NCBI GenBank assembly: GCA_006538405.1
Contig: BJKQ01000059.1
Span: forward strand, 1-14,615
Source of the DNA: Hansfordia pulvinata
Lineage: Eukaryota; Ascomycota; Sordariomycetes; Xylariales
Length of the DNA stretch: 14,615 nucleotides
Direction: 5' to 3'
The translations under genes and the position numbers were made by a program. The notes under the pieces are model-generated. The model was not told where the DNA came from and made no database searches. It was given only the letters and a program-made list of their open reading frames with translations. Shown one piece after another: positions 1 to 11,280 of the stretch (the first letter of the stretch is position 1; every line of letters starts with the position of its first letter).

Positions 1-197
1 TTTATTTTTATAAGTTATAAGCCTTATAACGTGTTTATATCCGCCCCTTGCGGTGCTGCCTCGCCTTTATATAAAAGTAATCGTATATAAGCGCGTATAA
101 CGGATATAAAGTTATATATTATATAAGGCGGCCTTATTATTATTTTATTAATTATATACCTTTATACCTTAAGTATAAAAGCGTGTTAATATTACGG

Positions 198-350
198 CCT
201 TATAATAAGTATAAGGCGGATATACTTATATACCGTACACGGGTTAACTTATTAACGTTTTAACCTTATAATAAGTATAAAAGCGAAATACTTATATACC
301 TTATATAAACCAGTTTATTAACGTTACGGCTTATTATAAGTATAAGGGTT
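198..350. repeat. Degenerate tandem repeat, about 66 bp period, roughly 2.3 copies
   Basis: The 37-base stretch at 198-234 recurs at 264-300 with only a few differences; both begin ccttataataagtataa and end acttatatacc. The intervening parts share a tttattaacgtt-like segment, near 250 and 313. A third, partial copy starts at about 329 (gcttattataagtataag) and then diverges. The differences are mixed rather than purely C-to-T, so the copies had diverged before or during RIP. It could be a subterminal or LTR-internal repeat of the dead element. No function is evident. Confidence 0.7.
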
Positions 351-3300
351 AAGGTACCCGTGTACCGCGTACGTGTTAACGCGTTAACGCTTTAACTCCG
401 CGTTATATAAAAAAGGTAATATACCTTTATATTATAATTAACTTAACGCGGTAAGCTGTTTACTTTTATTACTTTTTTTCGCGGGCAAGAAATAAAACCG
501 TTTATTAAATTTATAATTATTATTTAAACCGTTAACGTTTTATTTTAATTAAAATATTAAGGGTTAACCGGTTACGGCTTATTATTATACTTTATATTAC
601 TTTATATTGCTTTAAACGTGTTTAAGGCTATTATATTTTTATTATAAAAAGCGGCTTTTAATTAAGGTTATTATACTTTACTTATTTTATTAATACTTAC
701 CGGTGCCCGCCGCGGCCTTTTATATTTTTTATATTAAAGATAACCTTTATATAAAATTCCTTTTTTATAAACTTATCTTTATAAGTTATTTAAATCGTTA
801 ATAACCGCGAATCGGATACTTATTAACTTAAAAAGGGGTCGTTTTAAGCCCGCTTTTATTAAGTTTACGTGAAAGATTAAGTGAATCTCTTTAAAGATAT
901 TAAGCTCGATCGTAAAAGGGGATAAGACCGTTATTATTATATATTTTCCTTATATTTTAATTTAATTTTTTTATTAAGTTAAGCCGTTTTAATATTATAT
1001 AAGTTTAATTATACTTTATCTCCTTTATAAACTGCTTTATAAAGCGATAAGACCGATTTATCGACTTTTATTAATGTTATTAAATATATATAATTATAAA
1101 TTAAGCTTATTAATTATTCTTTTTTAAGTAAGTTAAAAACGCGTTTATACGGTCCGCCGGGTTACGCGGCTTAACCTTATTATAATATAATACTTAGGAT
1201 TACACCGTTAATAAGTCGAAACTTAAAAAAAAGCGGTTAAAATTAACCTTTATAATTAAAAGACTTAATTATTTAAGGTTAATTAATAAGCCGGTAAGTG
1301 GCTGGTTTAATTTAATTATAAAAAGGGTTATTATTAAGCGGAGCACCGATTAAACCTTTTAATTTACTTTTTTTATCTTATTATCGGATTATAAATGGTA
1401 AGTCGTTAAAAGTATTATTAAATACTTATTATAATATATAACCGAGTTTAAAAGCGTTTTATTTAATTTAATCCTTAATTAAAAATAAGCTAATTAAAGA
1501 AGCCTTAAAATATTATTAATAATTTTAAAAGCGTTCCGCGCACGCCTTTATCGTTATAAACGATATCGCTTTAAGCTGTATGTACTTTAATAAGCGGTTT
1601 ATAAGAATTATTAATTATTATAACGCGTTTAAATCCACTTATAAAAGGGGACTTATAAAGTTTACCGGAGATTTATTTTAAAAACGGTTTATTAACGGTA
1701 AAGGTTAAAGTAAACCTTAAAAAACGTTATTTAAATTAATACGCCTTATAATAATAATAGTTTTATATAAACCTTTTATTTTTTATAATAATAATTTTAA
1801 TAAAAGTCTTAATATAATATAAAGAACGTGCCTTATTAATTTAAATAGCTTATTAAAGGAGAGTTATAAAGCTTTTAAATAAGCGTTATAATAAACGGCT
1901 TATACTTTAAGACTTAAAGTTATCCTTAAAAACGTAACGCACCGGCCGCCTTAATTAATAATCTTTAATTTAAATAGTTACTTTTACGGCTTAAAAGAAC
2001 TTATATTCCTTTACTTACACTTTTTATAAGCGTATATAATATAAGTTATCCGTTAACACTTTTTCGTTTTATAATCTTTATAATAACGCTTTCTCGAATA
2101 ATTTTATTTTTATTAAAGGTAAGGTTAATCTTAATATTATTTAAACCTTTTTTACGTTAACGCCGTGTTAATTATATAACGTATAAAGATTAACCGTATA
2201 AACGGGCCTTTTTAACCGTTATTATCTTTAATATTTTATTATTAATAAGATAAAGTATTTAAATAAGCCTTTAACGTACCGGGCTTATAATAAAGGTAAT
2301 AAAAAAATAAGGATAACGTTTCCGCTTAACGCGTTTACCTTTTATTTAATAACTTTAACTTTATAAAGTATTTTAAGTTTTATAATTAATAAAGACCGTG
2401 AACGGATCGGTTATTAATTATAATTCTGTTTACCACGCCTTTAAGTATATAATAACCGCGAAGAGCTCCTTATCGTGAATCTTATAATTACGTTATATTA
2501 ACGTTAAGTTAATTAAGTAATAAGCTATTAAATAAAGGATAAACTTATAATATTACGAAAGGCACTTATTTAAGGCTTATTTTAAATAATCCGCCTTTAT
2601 TATTATAAGCTTATTAAGGTCTTATTAATAAAGGACCGGATACGTGATAAAAACGGACTTTAACACTTAAAACGCCTCCTTTTACGCTTAACCTTATTTA
2701 AATAACGCCCCTTTCTTTATTAATCGATATAAAGGCTTTAATAAAAAAGAATAATCTTATATAAAATCCTAATAAAAGTTAATAAATCTTAAAAAACTAT
2801 AAAGCTTATATAAGTTTATAAAGGGTTCTTATTTTTTATATTACCCGGACCTTTTAAGGTTAAGGCGGATCTCCTCTTTTACCTTAATAATAAAGCTTAA
2901 GTACTTTACCTCTTTTATTATAAATTCACACTTTTTTTTTATTTAAAAAGAGGCTTACCTTTTATAATAATTATAACACTTAACGCACTTTAATTATATG
3001 GTTTTTTTTAAAGCTTAAGTTATAAATAAAGATATCGTTAAGGAACATTATAATGAAAACGCTTAAGGTGTCACTTAATACCGTATTAATATAATATTAA
3101 AACGAAGCGGGAGCGTTTATTAATTTAAAAAGGTATATTAATTATTTAAAAAGACCGAAACGGGTTTTAAACGTAATTAAGTGTTTTTAACCCTTTTTTA
3201 TATATAAGCGGTAAAAAGCAGCTTTTATATTAAACTTCGATACTTATTTCGCCTTTAAAAAGGACCGTAACGTTTTTAAGATAAGTGATAATAAGTAATT

Positions 3301-5154
3301 ATTTTTCTTAATAATTTTATTTAAGGCTTAATAATCGATATAAAACCTTTACTTATTACTTAGCTTTTTAATAAGCAGCACCGGTGTTACGGTTAAGGAG
3401 GAGTTAACTTAAATTTATCCTTTATCCTTTAACTTTATTAATTAACGTTATAACTTTAAAAGTTACTCTTATAATATATTATAAAGGGGGCCGTATAAAA
3501 GCTTAAGGTTATTCCTTTTAACGTTTTTTTATAATTAAATTTAATAATTTAAACGCCCTCGGTATAGCGGTAGCTTATCCTTAACGACTTATTAAATAGC
3601 CTTTAAAAGTCTTTAACCTTTAAAGGGAGGGGGGGGAGTAAGGCCGGGTCGGTAATATAAAGGTGGAGGACGCTTATAATTTCTTATAAGTTAATAATTA
3701 TTAATAGCTTTATAACTCCTTTATTACGTATTTCCTTAATTAAGCGTGCCCCCGTTATAAGGACCGGGCCGTCCCTTAACCGTTACGTTTAAAAATCTTA
3801 ATTAATAAACCCTTTATTATTTAAATTTTAAGTTCCTTTTATCTTATATTTATTATTATATTATAACGCTTTATAAAAGGTAGCTTTAATATAACGTTTT
3901 AAATTAACTTTAAGATTATATAAAAGTATATTAATAACGATTATTTATCGATATTAATCGTTATACGTATTAAGCGTTATATATTATAAGACTTTGCTTT
4001 ACTTACGGTTAATTATAAGTCTTAAAGTTTAAGTAAATCGATTTATTATAAGCTTAAAAATTAAGCGCGTTATTCACTTATTACTTTATAATAATTATAT
4101 TTTATATTAACTTATACGTTTAAAGTAATAAAAAAGTTAAAAAGGATTAATATAAAAAAGGGTTTTATATTTATATATATTTAAATATCTTTAAACTCCC
4201 GCGCCTTAAACGCTTTAAAAAGGTCGATTAAGTTTAAGTGTAAGTTAAGTAATCTTTAAGTAAGATTTAATTTAAAAGCGAGTCGTTTTCCGAGTCGGTA
4301 TCGTTTTATAATAAGTCGTCCTTTATATTAAGCGCCGTTATAAAGCGAATTATTATTAAAGGCTATTACGTTAAAAAGAAAGAATATTTATTCGCTTTAT
4401 ATTTGTTTTTTTTATAATAAAGGTAAAGGCCTTTTTTTTACGCGCGTTAAGCTTAACTTAAAAGATTTAAAGCGCTTATTACCGGTTTTTCGCTTTCGTT
4501 TTACTTTATTATAATTATTTAAACTTTTTTAAAGGTTATTAAGGCCTTTATTTATATACCTTTATTATTTAAGTATCCTTATTATTATCCCTTTTAATAT
4601 CGCTTTAAAGCGGTTATAACGTTATTACGGCTTAAAACTTTTACTTAAATCGTAAGATTTTAAATTTAACGCGATAACTTAATATATTATTATTACTTTA
4701 TTATAATTTATATAAAGATTTAATAATTATACGTGATCCTTTTTATCCGATTTAAAAAGGCTTATTAAAAACGGTTAAGCTTAACCGAACCGTTTTAATT
4801 TTAACCTTTTATTATAAATAGCTTTTATTTAAAATAAAGGAGGAACGTAACGAATCTCTCTTTAACCTTTTATTATATATAATTAAGCTTAATTTTAATT
4901 ATCGCTTATTAATAAGGATTTTTAAATAATAAAGTAAAGTATTATAAAAATAATTAAGGTTATAATACTTTAAGTTTATACGCTTTTTAAAGCCGCTTAC
5001 TTTATAAAAAGGGGTTATTTAAGCTTAAATTAAAAGGGAAAGGTTTATTTAAATAAAGACTTATTAATTTTAATTATTATTAATAAACTTTTAATTAACC
5101 TTTAATTTATATGTTAACGTTAAACGTTAAGCGGTGAATATAACCTTATTACCG

Positions 5155-5172
5155 TTAAAAAGGCCTTTTTAA
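5155..5172. repeat. Perfect 18 bp palindrome
   Basis: The 18 bases centred on the AGGCCT core are exactly self-complementary (ttaaaaagg / cctttttaa). A second pair of inverted hexamers, CCGTTA at 5,152-5,157 and TAACGG at 5,175-5,180, overlaps or flanks it. Simple composition makes AT palindromes common in this block, but the GGCC core and outer arms are less expected. It could form a hairpin or be a trace of a terminal repeat. No role can be assigned. Confidence 0.55.
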
Positions 5173-5454
5173 GGTAACGGCTTACGCCGTGGCGGCCTTA
5201 CTTTAAATTATTACTTATTTAAGTTTAACGCGACCGTGCGTAATGTTTAAAGGCCCCCCCTTTTTTAAATTAAACGTGTTTATATCCGTGTTAACGGTAA
5301 GATAAAGGTGTTAAGCTTTTAAGGCTTAAATCGGGTTATTAAAAGTTAAGGTTATATTAATAATAACTTAAAGAAGTGAAAAGGTGATTACTCTTTTTTA
5401 CACTTTTTTAAGGCTGTTAACGTGGCCGCGAGCCGGGTTAATTCTTATTATTAA

Positions 5455-5478
5455 CGTGTTATTTACTTAAATAACACG
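5455..5478. repeat. Perfect 11 bp inverted repeat with 2 bp spacer
   Basis: The left arm CGTGTTATTTA (5,455-5,465) and the right arm TAAATAACACG (5,468-5,478) are exact reverse complements separated by CT. The arms contain a surviving GTG/CAC pair inside RIP-mutated DNA. The site lies just left of the junction between the two mutated blocks. It may be a structural remnant, such as a terminal repeat or a replication or cruciform site, or it may be chance. Confidence 0.65.
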
Positions 5479-5633
5479 CTTTATTAAGAGTTTTACGATT
5501 CGTGTAAGTCTTAAAATTATTATTAAAGATTTAAGCCTTTTATCGTTACCGTTTTAGTTTAAAAAGGAGGTGAATTAATGTTTAATATTTTATATATTTA
5601 AAAGATAATAACTTATATTATCGCCTTATCGGT

Positions 5634-5697
5634 GGTGTTACGATTCGTGTTATTATTTTATTAACGGTGTTACGGCTCGTGTTATTATTTTATTAAT
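5634..5697. repeat. Two tandem copies of a 32 bp unit
   Basis: Copy 1 (5,634-5,665) and copy 2 (5,666-5,697) share the frame ggtgttacg..tcgtgttattattttattaa and differ at three positions (A/G, T/C and C/T, all transitions). The core tacgattcgtgt also occurs at 5,494-5,505, and a related gttcgtgttattatta string occurs at about 11,036-11,051. All the differences are of the RIP type. The duplication sits at the junction between the two mutated blocks, and the related string lies near the far end of block 2. Confidence 0.8.
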
Positions 5698-5777
5698 GTT
5701 TATTAAAAAAAAATATATATTATAAATTAATTATTAACGGTGCCCGCGTGAGTACGTCGATATAATAATATTTTTTT

Positions 5778-5800
5778 AAAAAAGGAAGAAGAAAGGAAGA
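5778..5800 (+). other. 23-base purine tract
   Basis: An uninterrupted purine run of A and G (aaaaaaggaagaagaaagga and onward) follows a T-rich stretch. Polypurine tracts prime plus-strand synthesis in LTR retrotransposons and lie just upstream of the 3' LTR. RIP would spare this sequence because it has no CpA or TpG. A polypurine tract is only one reading; I see no clear LTR start to its right, so a simple low-complexity run is equally possible. Confidence 0.35.
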
Positions 5801-5830
5801 CGTTAAGGCCTGCGAGCTGCCGTAGCTATA

Positions 5831-8800
5831 TATTATAAGATTAAATTAAAAGATTAAGTTATAATAATTATAAAATAATAAATAACGAGCTTTACCTTTA
5901 AACACCGGATTATAATATAATAAGGCCTTTATAAGTAACTTTTAATAATATAATTTAATATAAGTAATTATTAAATAATACTTAAAAAATTAAAGCACTT
6001 TATTATTAATTTAAAGTAATAAATAAAAAGAACATATATAATAAAATAAGCTTTTAATAAAAATAAAGCTATATAACTTAATATAACGGTATATTATAAA
6101 TTAAAAAGAATTTAAGTATTAATCAATAACGGAAAAACTTAAAATTTAATATCGTTATAAATCGTGAATAAATTTAAATTATTATAAAATAAAAAAAACG
6201 CTTTATACCGATTTATAATAATAAATAAATGTTATTTAAAAAAAGCTTAAAGATAAATTAAACATAAGATTACGCTTTTCCCGGTTATTATTTAAGATTA
6301 ACTTATAAACCTTTAATTATATATTATTAATATTTTAAATAAGATAATTTTAAAATATCTTAATTATAATTAACGAATAAAGTTAATTAAAATATTAATT
6401 CTTTTTTATAAAAAGTATTGAAAAAAGATTATAATACTCGGTTAAAAACAACGCTTTTATTATTAAATAAATTTAAGTTTATATTTATAAAACGCGTTAT
6501 TATTAAAATAAAAAAAAGGATTACTTATTAAAATAAGTATTATTTAAGAAGTATTAATAATTTATAATATTATTATAAAATAACTTTAATATAAAAAATA
6601 ACTTATTATTATAATTAAAATTATAATCACGCGATATTATTTAAAGATAAAGCTTAATTAATATTTAAACCCGTTTACTTATTAAACTTAATATAACGTA
6701 TAAAGCTTAAAAAAAAGTTATAATAAGATTTAAATAAAAGATATATTAAGTTATTTATATTATTAACCGGTTACTTTTTTTTATTTATAATTAAAAAGGA
6801 TAGATTTTAAAGGATATATATTAATTATTAATAACTTAATAATATTATAATTAAAAATTAATACCTTTTACCTTTAATTAAAGCATTAAAAGACTTTCTT
6901 TATAAAGTTAAGATCTTTATCACGATAAATTTATTAAACGCTTATTACCTTTTAAAATTCTTATAAAAAATAAGTAAAAGATAACGTTTTAAATATTAAA
7001 AGGATATTTTAAATATTTAATAATATCTTTTAAACTTATAAATACTTTATTTAACTTTTAAAGTATAATTAATATTATCTTTAAGCCCTTTTACGGTATC
7101 TTTAATAATAATATACCTTAATAATATCCTTATTTATTTTAAGAATAAAGTAAATTATATAAGCTATATAAAATAAGCCCTTTAAGCCCTTTAAAATATT
7201 AACCTTTATATTAATTTAAAGAAAAGATAATTTTATTAAATAAAAGTCAATTTTATAAAATATATAATTTAATTAAAAAAGGTATTAATATAATAAAATA
7301 AAGTGTAAACTATTTAAAAATAACTTATTTTTAAAAACGTTTATGATATTAAAATTCCTTAAATTCGTGAACTTTTACCGATAATTTATTAAAGGATTTA
7401 ATAAATATGTTAAGCCTTTAATTAATAGAATTAAAAAAGATAAGCGTTTTAAATAAAATAAAGAACTTTAAACCTTATTTAACACCTTTAAAAGAGTAAT
7501 TTTAAAAAAACTTATTATAATTATAATTAATCTTAATAAACTTATAAAGGTTTAAATTAATATTAACGACTTTATTATAAAAAAATAACTTAAATAATAA
7601 AATAAAATAAGTAAATTATATTAAATAGCTTACTTTTTAAAGAAGTTTTAATAAATTAAAGCTTAATTATATAGTATATAATAAAAAGCTTATAATTATT
7701 ATTAAAGTATTTAAAGAATAAAAATATTACTTAAATAACACCTTTATTTAATAACCGTTTATACGGATTATAAGAACCTTATAGCCTTTATAAAGAATAA
7801 GGTTTTTAATAAATAATAAATCTAATAAATAAAGATCCTTTTAAAATTTAACTTTAAAGTCGGATATTATAAAAGTAATGAAAACGTTAAAGAAAATACC
7901 TTTAATAAATAACTTAATTATTTTATAATAAATTTAATAATAGAATTATAAATTATTTTAAAGTAAAATAAAGATAAAACTTAATTTTAATATAATAAAT
8001 TTAATATACTTAAATTAAAAAAGAATAATTTAATTATAAATTATAATAAGAAACATAACGCTTAAAATTATTATTAAATAATAAGCGGTTTAACCTTTTT
8101 AAATAATTTAATAAAGTTATATTTTTTATAATAAATGATTTATACTTATATTATTATAATAAAAACTTATTATAATAATTTATAAAGATTTATCTTATAA
8201 TTATTTAAGGATTTAAAAAATTATATAATAAGTATAATATATTTATGACTTTTTAAAACTTAAAGAATTAATTAAAGTAATAATTAAAGAATATAATATA
8301 TATATTTAATTTAAAGTAATATAATATAAGCCTTATAAAGAACTTTAACTTATACCTTTTAAAGATAAAGTATAAAAATCGGTTTTAATAAACTTTATTA
8401 TAAAGCTTTTTTTTATTGATAAATTTAATAATTAAAATCATTTATAATAATATTATAATTTATATAAAATAACTTATTAAGTTTATAAAGTTTTAATTAT
8501 TTAAAGAAATAATAACCGTAATATAAATTATTTAATTAATAAATAAGATTATATTTAATTAATATAACTTATTAAAAAAACTTATTATAAATTAAAATAA
8601 GCTTTTTATAACTTACTTTTAAAAATCATTTATATAATAACTTAAAGTATAATATAAAACATTAATAACATATTATTTATAAATAAACGGTTATATAAAA
8701 TAATTTAATTAAGTACTTAAATAATATTTATAATATTATATTAATTTTAAATAAAATAATTAAGTATCCTTTTTATTAAAAGTAAAATTCATATATAATA

Positions 8801-11030
8801 ACTTAAATAATAAAAATATAAAGCTATTACCTTTTTATATAAATTATAAATTTAATTTATAAAAATTATAATAAGTATTAATTAACGGTAATACTTTAAA
8901 AGCTATTATTTAAGTTAAATATCTTATAACTTTTTATAAACACCTTTATATAAAACTTATAACGATTTAATAATATATAAAACGATAATATAATAATTAT
9001 CCGTTATTAAAGCCGACCATTAAAAAGGGAGATAAGATTTATTTATTATATAAAAACATTTAAATTAAAAGACTTAATAGTAAATTAAATTGTAAGAAAA
9101 TCGGGTTATTTAAAATTAATAAGATTATTTTATTAATTAATTATAAATTATCGTTACTTAAAATTCTATATTTTATTATTAAAATTAACACCGATTAATA
9201 TATAACTTAAAATAAAGATTAAAGTTTATATTAATACTTAATAATTTAAGGTTAAAAAGATATTAAATTCACGTTAATAAAGATTTATAATAAAGTATTT
9301 AATATAATAAAAAGGTTACTTATTATTAAAAAACACTTAAAAACTTAAAAACCATTTAAATTATCTTTAATTATTAAAATAATAATATTAATAAAGATTA
9401 ACGGCTTTTTAAATAAAATAAAAAAGTTTATAAAAGAAAAATTAAAACTTAATTTAAATATTAATTAATTTATATTATTAAAAACTTTAATATATTATAA
9501 GTTATTAATTAAACACCGTTTATAAGTATTTAAAGTAAAAAGCACGTTATCCTTTTTATTTAACTTTATTATATTATAAATAAAAAGATTTAAACCTTTT
9601 ATTTTAACTTAAGATTTTATTTTTTAAATACAGCTTAATTAATTAATAACTAATATTAATTAAGATTAAAGCTTTATTAATTAAGTATATAATAATAAAA
9701 GTTTATCGCTCGCCTTTTTTTCTTTAACTTTAAGCTTATATTATTAAGTTATAATTTATTTAAAGAATAATATTATTAAAATATTATTATAAAAACGCTT
9801 ATAATAAATATATTTTTAATAATGATTTTACCTTTAAAAATATAATAAGAATTTAACTTTTTATTTTTAAAGTAATAAGAATATAATATATTTATAATTA
9901 TATTATTAAGCGTAATACATTCCGATAAACGTTAACGCTTAAAGGTGGTAAATCGTGTAAAAAAATGAAATAAACTTAATATAATTAATAAAAAATAAAA
10001 AAGAATAAAAAGGATAAATAAAGGTATAAAAGTTATATTTATAATAAGGTATACGAACTTTTTTATATTTATTAATTAAAGATAAATAAGTTAAAATAAA
10101 GGTTATAATATTATAAACTTAATTATTAAGCTAATAAGTTAAGTTATATTAATATAAGTAAAAGACTTATAAATTAATTATTATATAAAACGATATTAAA
10201 TTAATTATATATATAAAAATAATAAAAATATAAAAAAAAGTTATATAATTAAGATTATTATTAATATAATAAGTAGTTTACACGCTTATTATAATCATCG
10301 TGATTAAAGTGACACTTATAAGGAAGGTTATAAGTAAAATAAAGATCACCTTAAAGAATATAATTTAATAAACGGTATTTATAAAGGGATAAAAGATATA
10401 TAAGGATAAAAGGTTTCTTATATACTTAATTATTTATTACTTTAATTATTAATTCAAGTATTTAAGTTATTTTTAAATAAAAGTAATCTTTTAATAATAA
10501 TTTATTACTTATTTAATACTTTAATTACTTATTATTAATTAGTTGCTTAATGTTTATTAATAAGCGGCCTTTTAAGTGTTCTTTTAAAATATAAACCCTT
10601 AAATTAACTCTGTATTTTTCTTAAGAATCCAGGTCGTTATATATAACTTTATAAGTTTTTCACGAATCTTATAAAGCCTTATAAAAAAGTATTTTAATTA
10701 ATAAACGTATTTAATATTAAAGGTATTAATCGTATATTTTAATTTCTTTAAATATCACCTTTAAAAATAAAAAGGGAGTTAATAAGGTTTAAATTTAATA
10801 TTTTAATATAAAAGCGTATATTAATTAAAGCGTTAAGAAAATCGTTATTAAACTTACCTTATAACAGCTTTTTTATACACGTTATATTAAGTTATATATA
10901 TAAAGGGCTCTTTTTAATTTAATTAAGGTTATTATTAACTTAAATAATATAACGTTATTTATAAAGTCTTAATATTAATAATAAAGTAATATTAAAAACT
11001 AATTCTTAAATAAAAAGAGCTTTATTTTTA
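5831..11030. repeat. RIP-mutated AT-rich block 2, no surviving genes
   Basis: This block is even more AT-rich than block 1, with long strings of only A and T and few CpG sites. No open frame of 60 codons exists on either strand. Surviving CpA sites include many CAT and some CAA as well as CAC, unlike block 1. Small less-mutated patches with CpG occur at about 9,918-9,960 and 10,270-10,330. The approximately 5.2 kb length would suit a dead LTR retrotransposon, but that is inference: I could not recognise protease, reverse transcriptase or integrase motifs, nor paired LTRs. No RNA genes were recognised. Confidence 0.8.
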
Positions 11031-11280
11031 AAAGGGTTCGTGTTATTATTATAACCGTAATCGAATTTAACTTTTATTTTATTTACGTTAATTAAGTTAA
11101 TAACTTAAGTTTTAATATATTAATTAAAGTTAAGCTTTTTACTGGTTTATAACTATTTTAATACTATTAACGGCCGCTTAATATAGCAGATATTTATGTA
11201 TTATAAATATATTAAACGTTATAAAGTTTGTTTTTTTAAATATATATATATATAGATTTTATTTTATATAACCGAAGTTT
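11031..11280. other. Transition from mutated DNA to the normal island
   Basis: Over this stretch TpG and CpA reappear gradually (actgg near 11,142, gcaga near 11,187, gtttg near 11,227). AT-rich strings persist, including a TATATATATATATA run at about 11,241-11,254. The string acggc..cg followed by tatagcagat at 11,170-11,191 is approximately repeated at 11,291-11,309. No gene is seen. Confidence 0.6.

Larger units (their letters stand above)
1..5560. repeat. RIP-mutated AT-rich block 1, no surviving genes
   Basis: The stretch is AT-rich and dominated by TA-containing words. CpA and TpG are rare: I count only about 21 CpA in the first 3.4 kb. CpG is still common (for example the cgcg and ggccgcg words near 370, 4,440 and 5,425). 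No reading frame of even 60 codons exists on either strand, because TAA and TTA are everywhere. Loss of CpA with retention of CpG is the known outcome of repeat-induced point mutation in ascomycetes, which acts on duplicated DNA. The original sequence was therefore probably a transposon or another multi-copy repeat. I looked for reverse-transcriptase and integrase motifs and found nothing convincing, so the element family and its orientation are unknown. Apart from the short repeats listed separately, I see no gene or RNA here. Confidence 0.85.
5561..5830. other. Junction segment between the two mutated blocks
   Basis: This segment separates the CpG-bearing block on the left from the CpG-poor block on the right. 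It holds the 32 bp tandem duplication and the purine tract described separately, plus a relatively GC-rich patch at about 5,800-5,827. No reading frame of note is present. It is the best candidate for an element boundary or LTR region, but I could not find a matching long repeat at the other end of block 2. Confidence 0.45.

Noticed and set aside
2690..2760. Possible reverse-transcriptase NAP motif remnant (+ strand, about 2,704)
   Set aside because: One frame reads NAP followed by aromatic residues, but the expected catalytic Asp-Asp box does not appear at the right distance downstream. Chance resemblance is likely.
1..11030. Mitochondrial or bacterial AT-rich genome
   Set aside because: Such genomes would show long frames or tRNAs. 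Here all frames are closed, and the CpA loss with CpG retention fits RIP.
5831..11030. Paired LTRs flanking block 2
   Set aside because: Only a short related string is shared between the two ends. I could not align anything longer, so a full LTR element is not supported.
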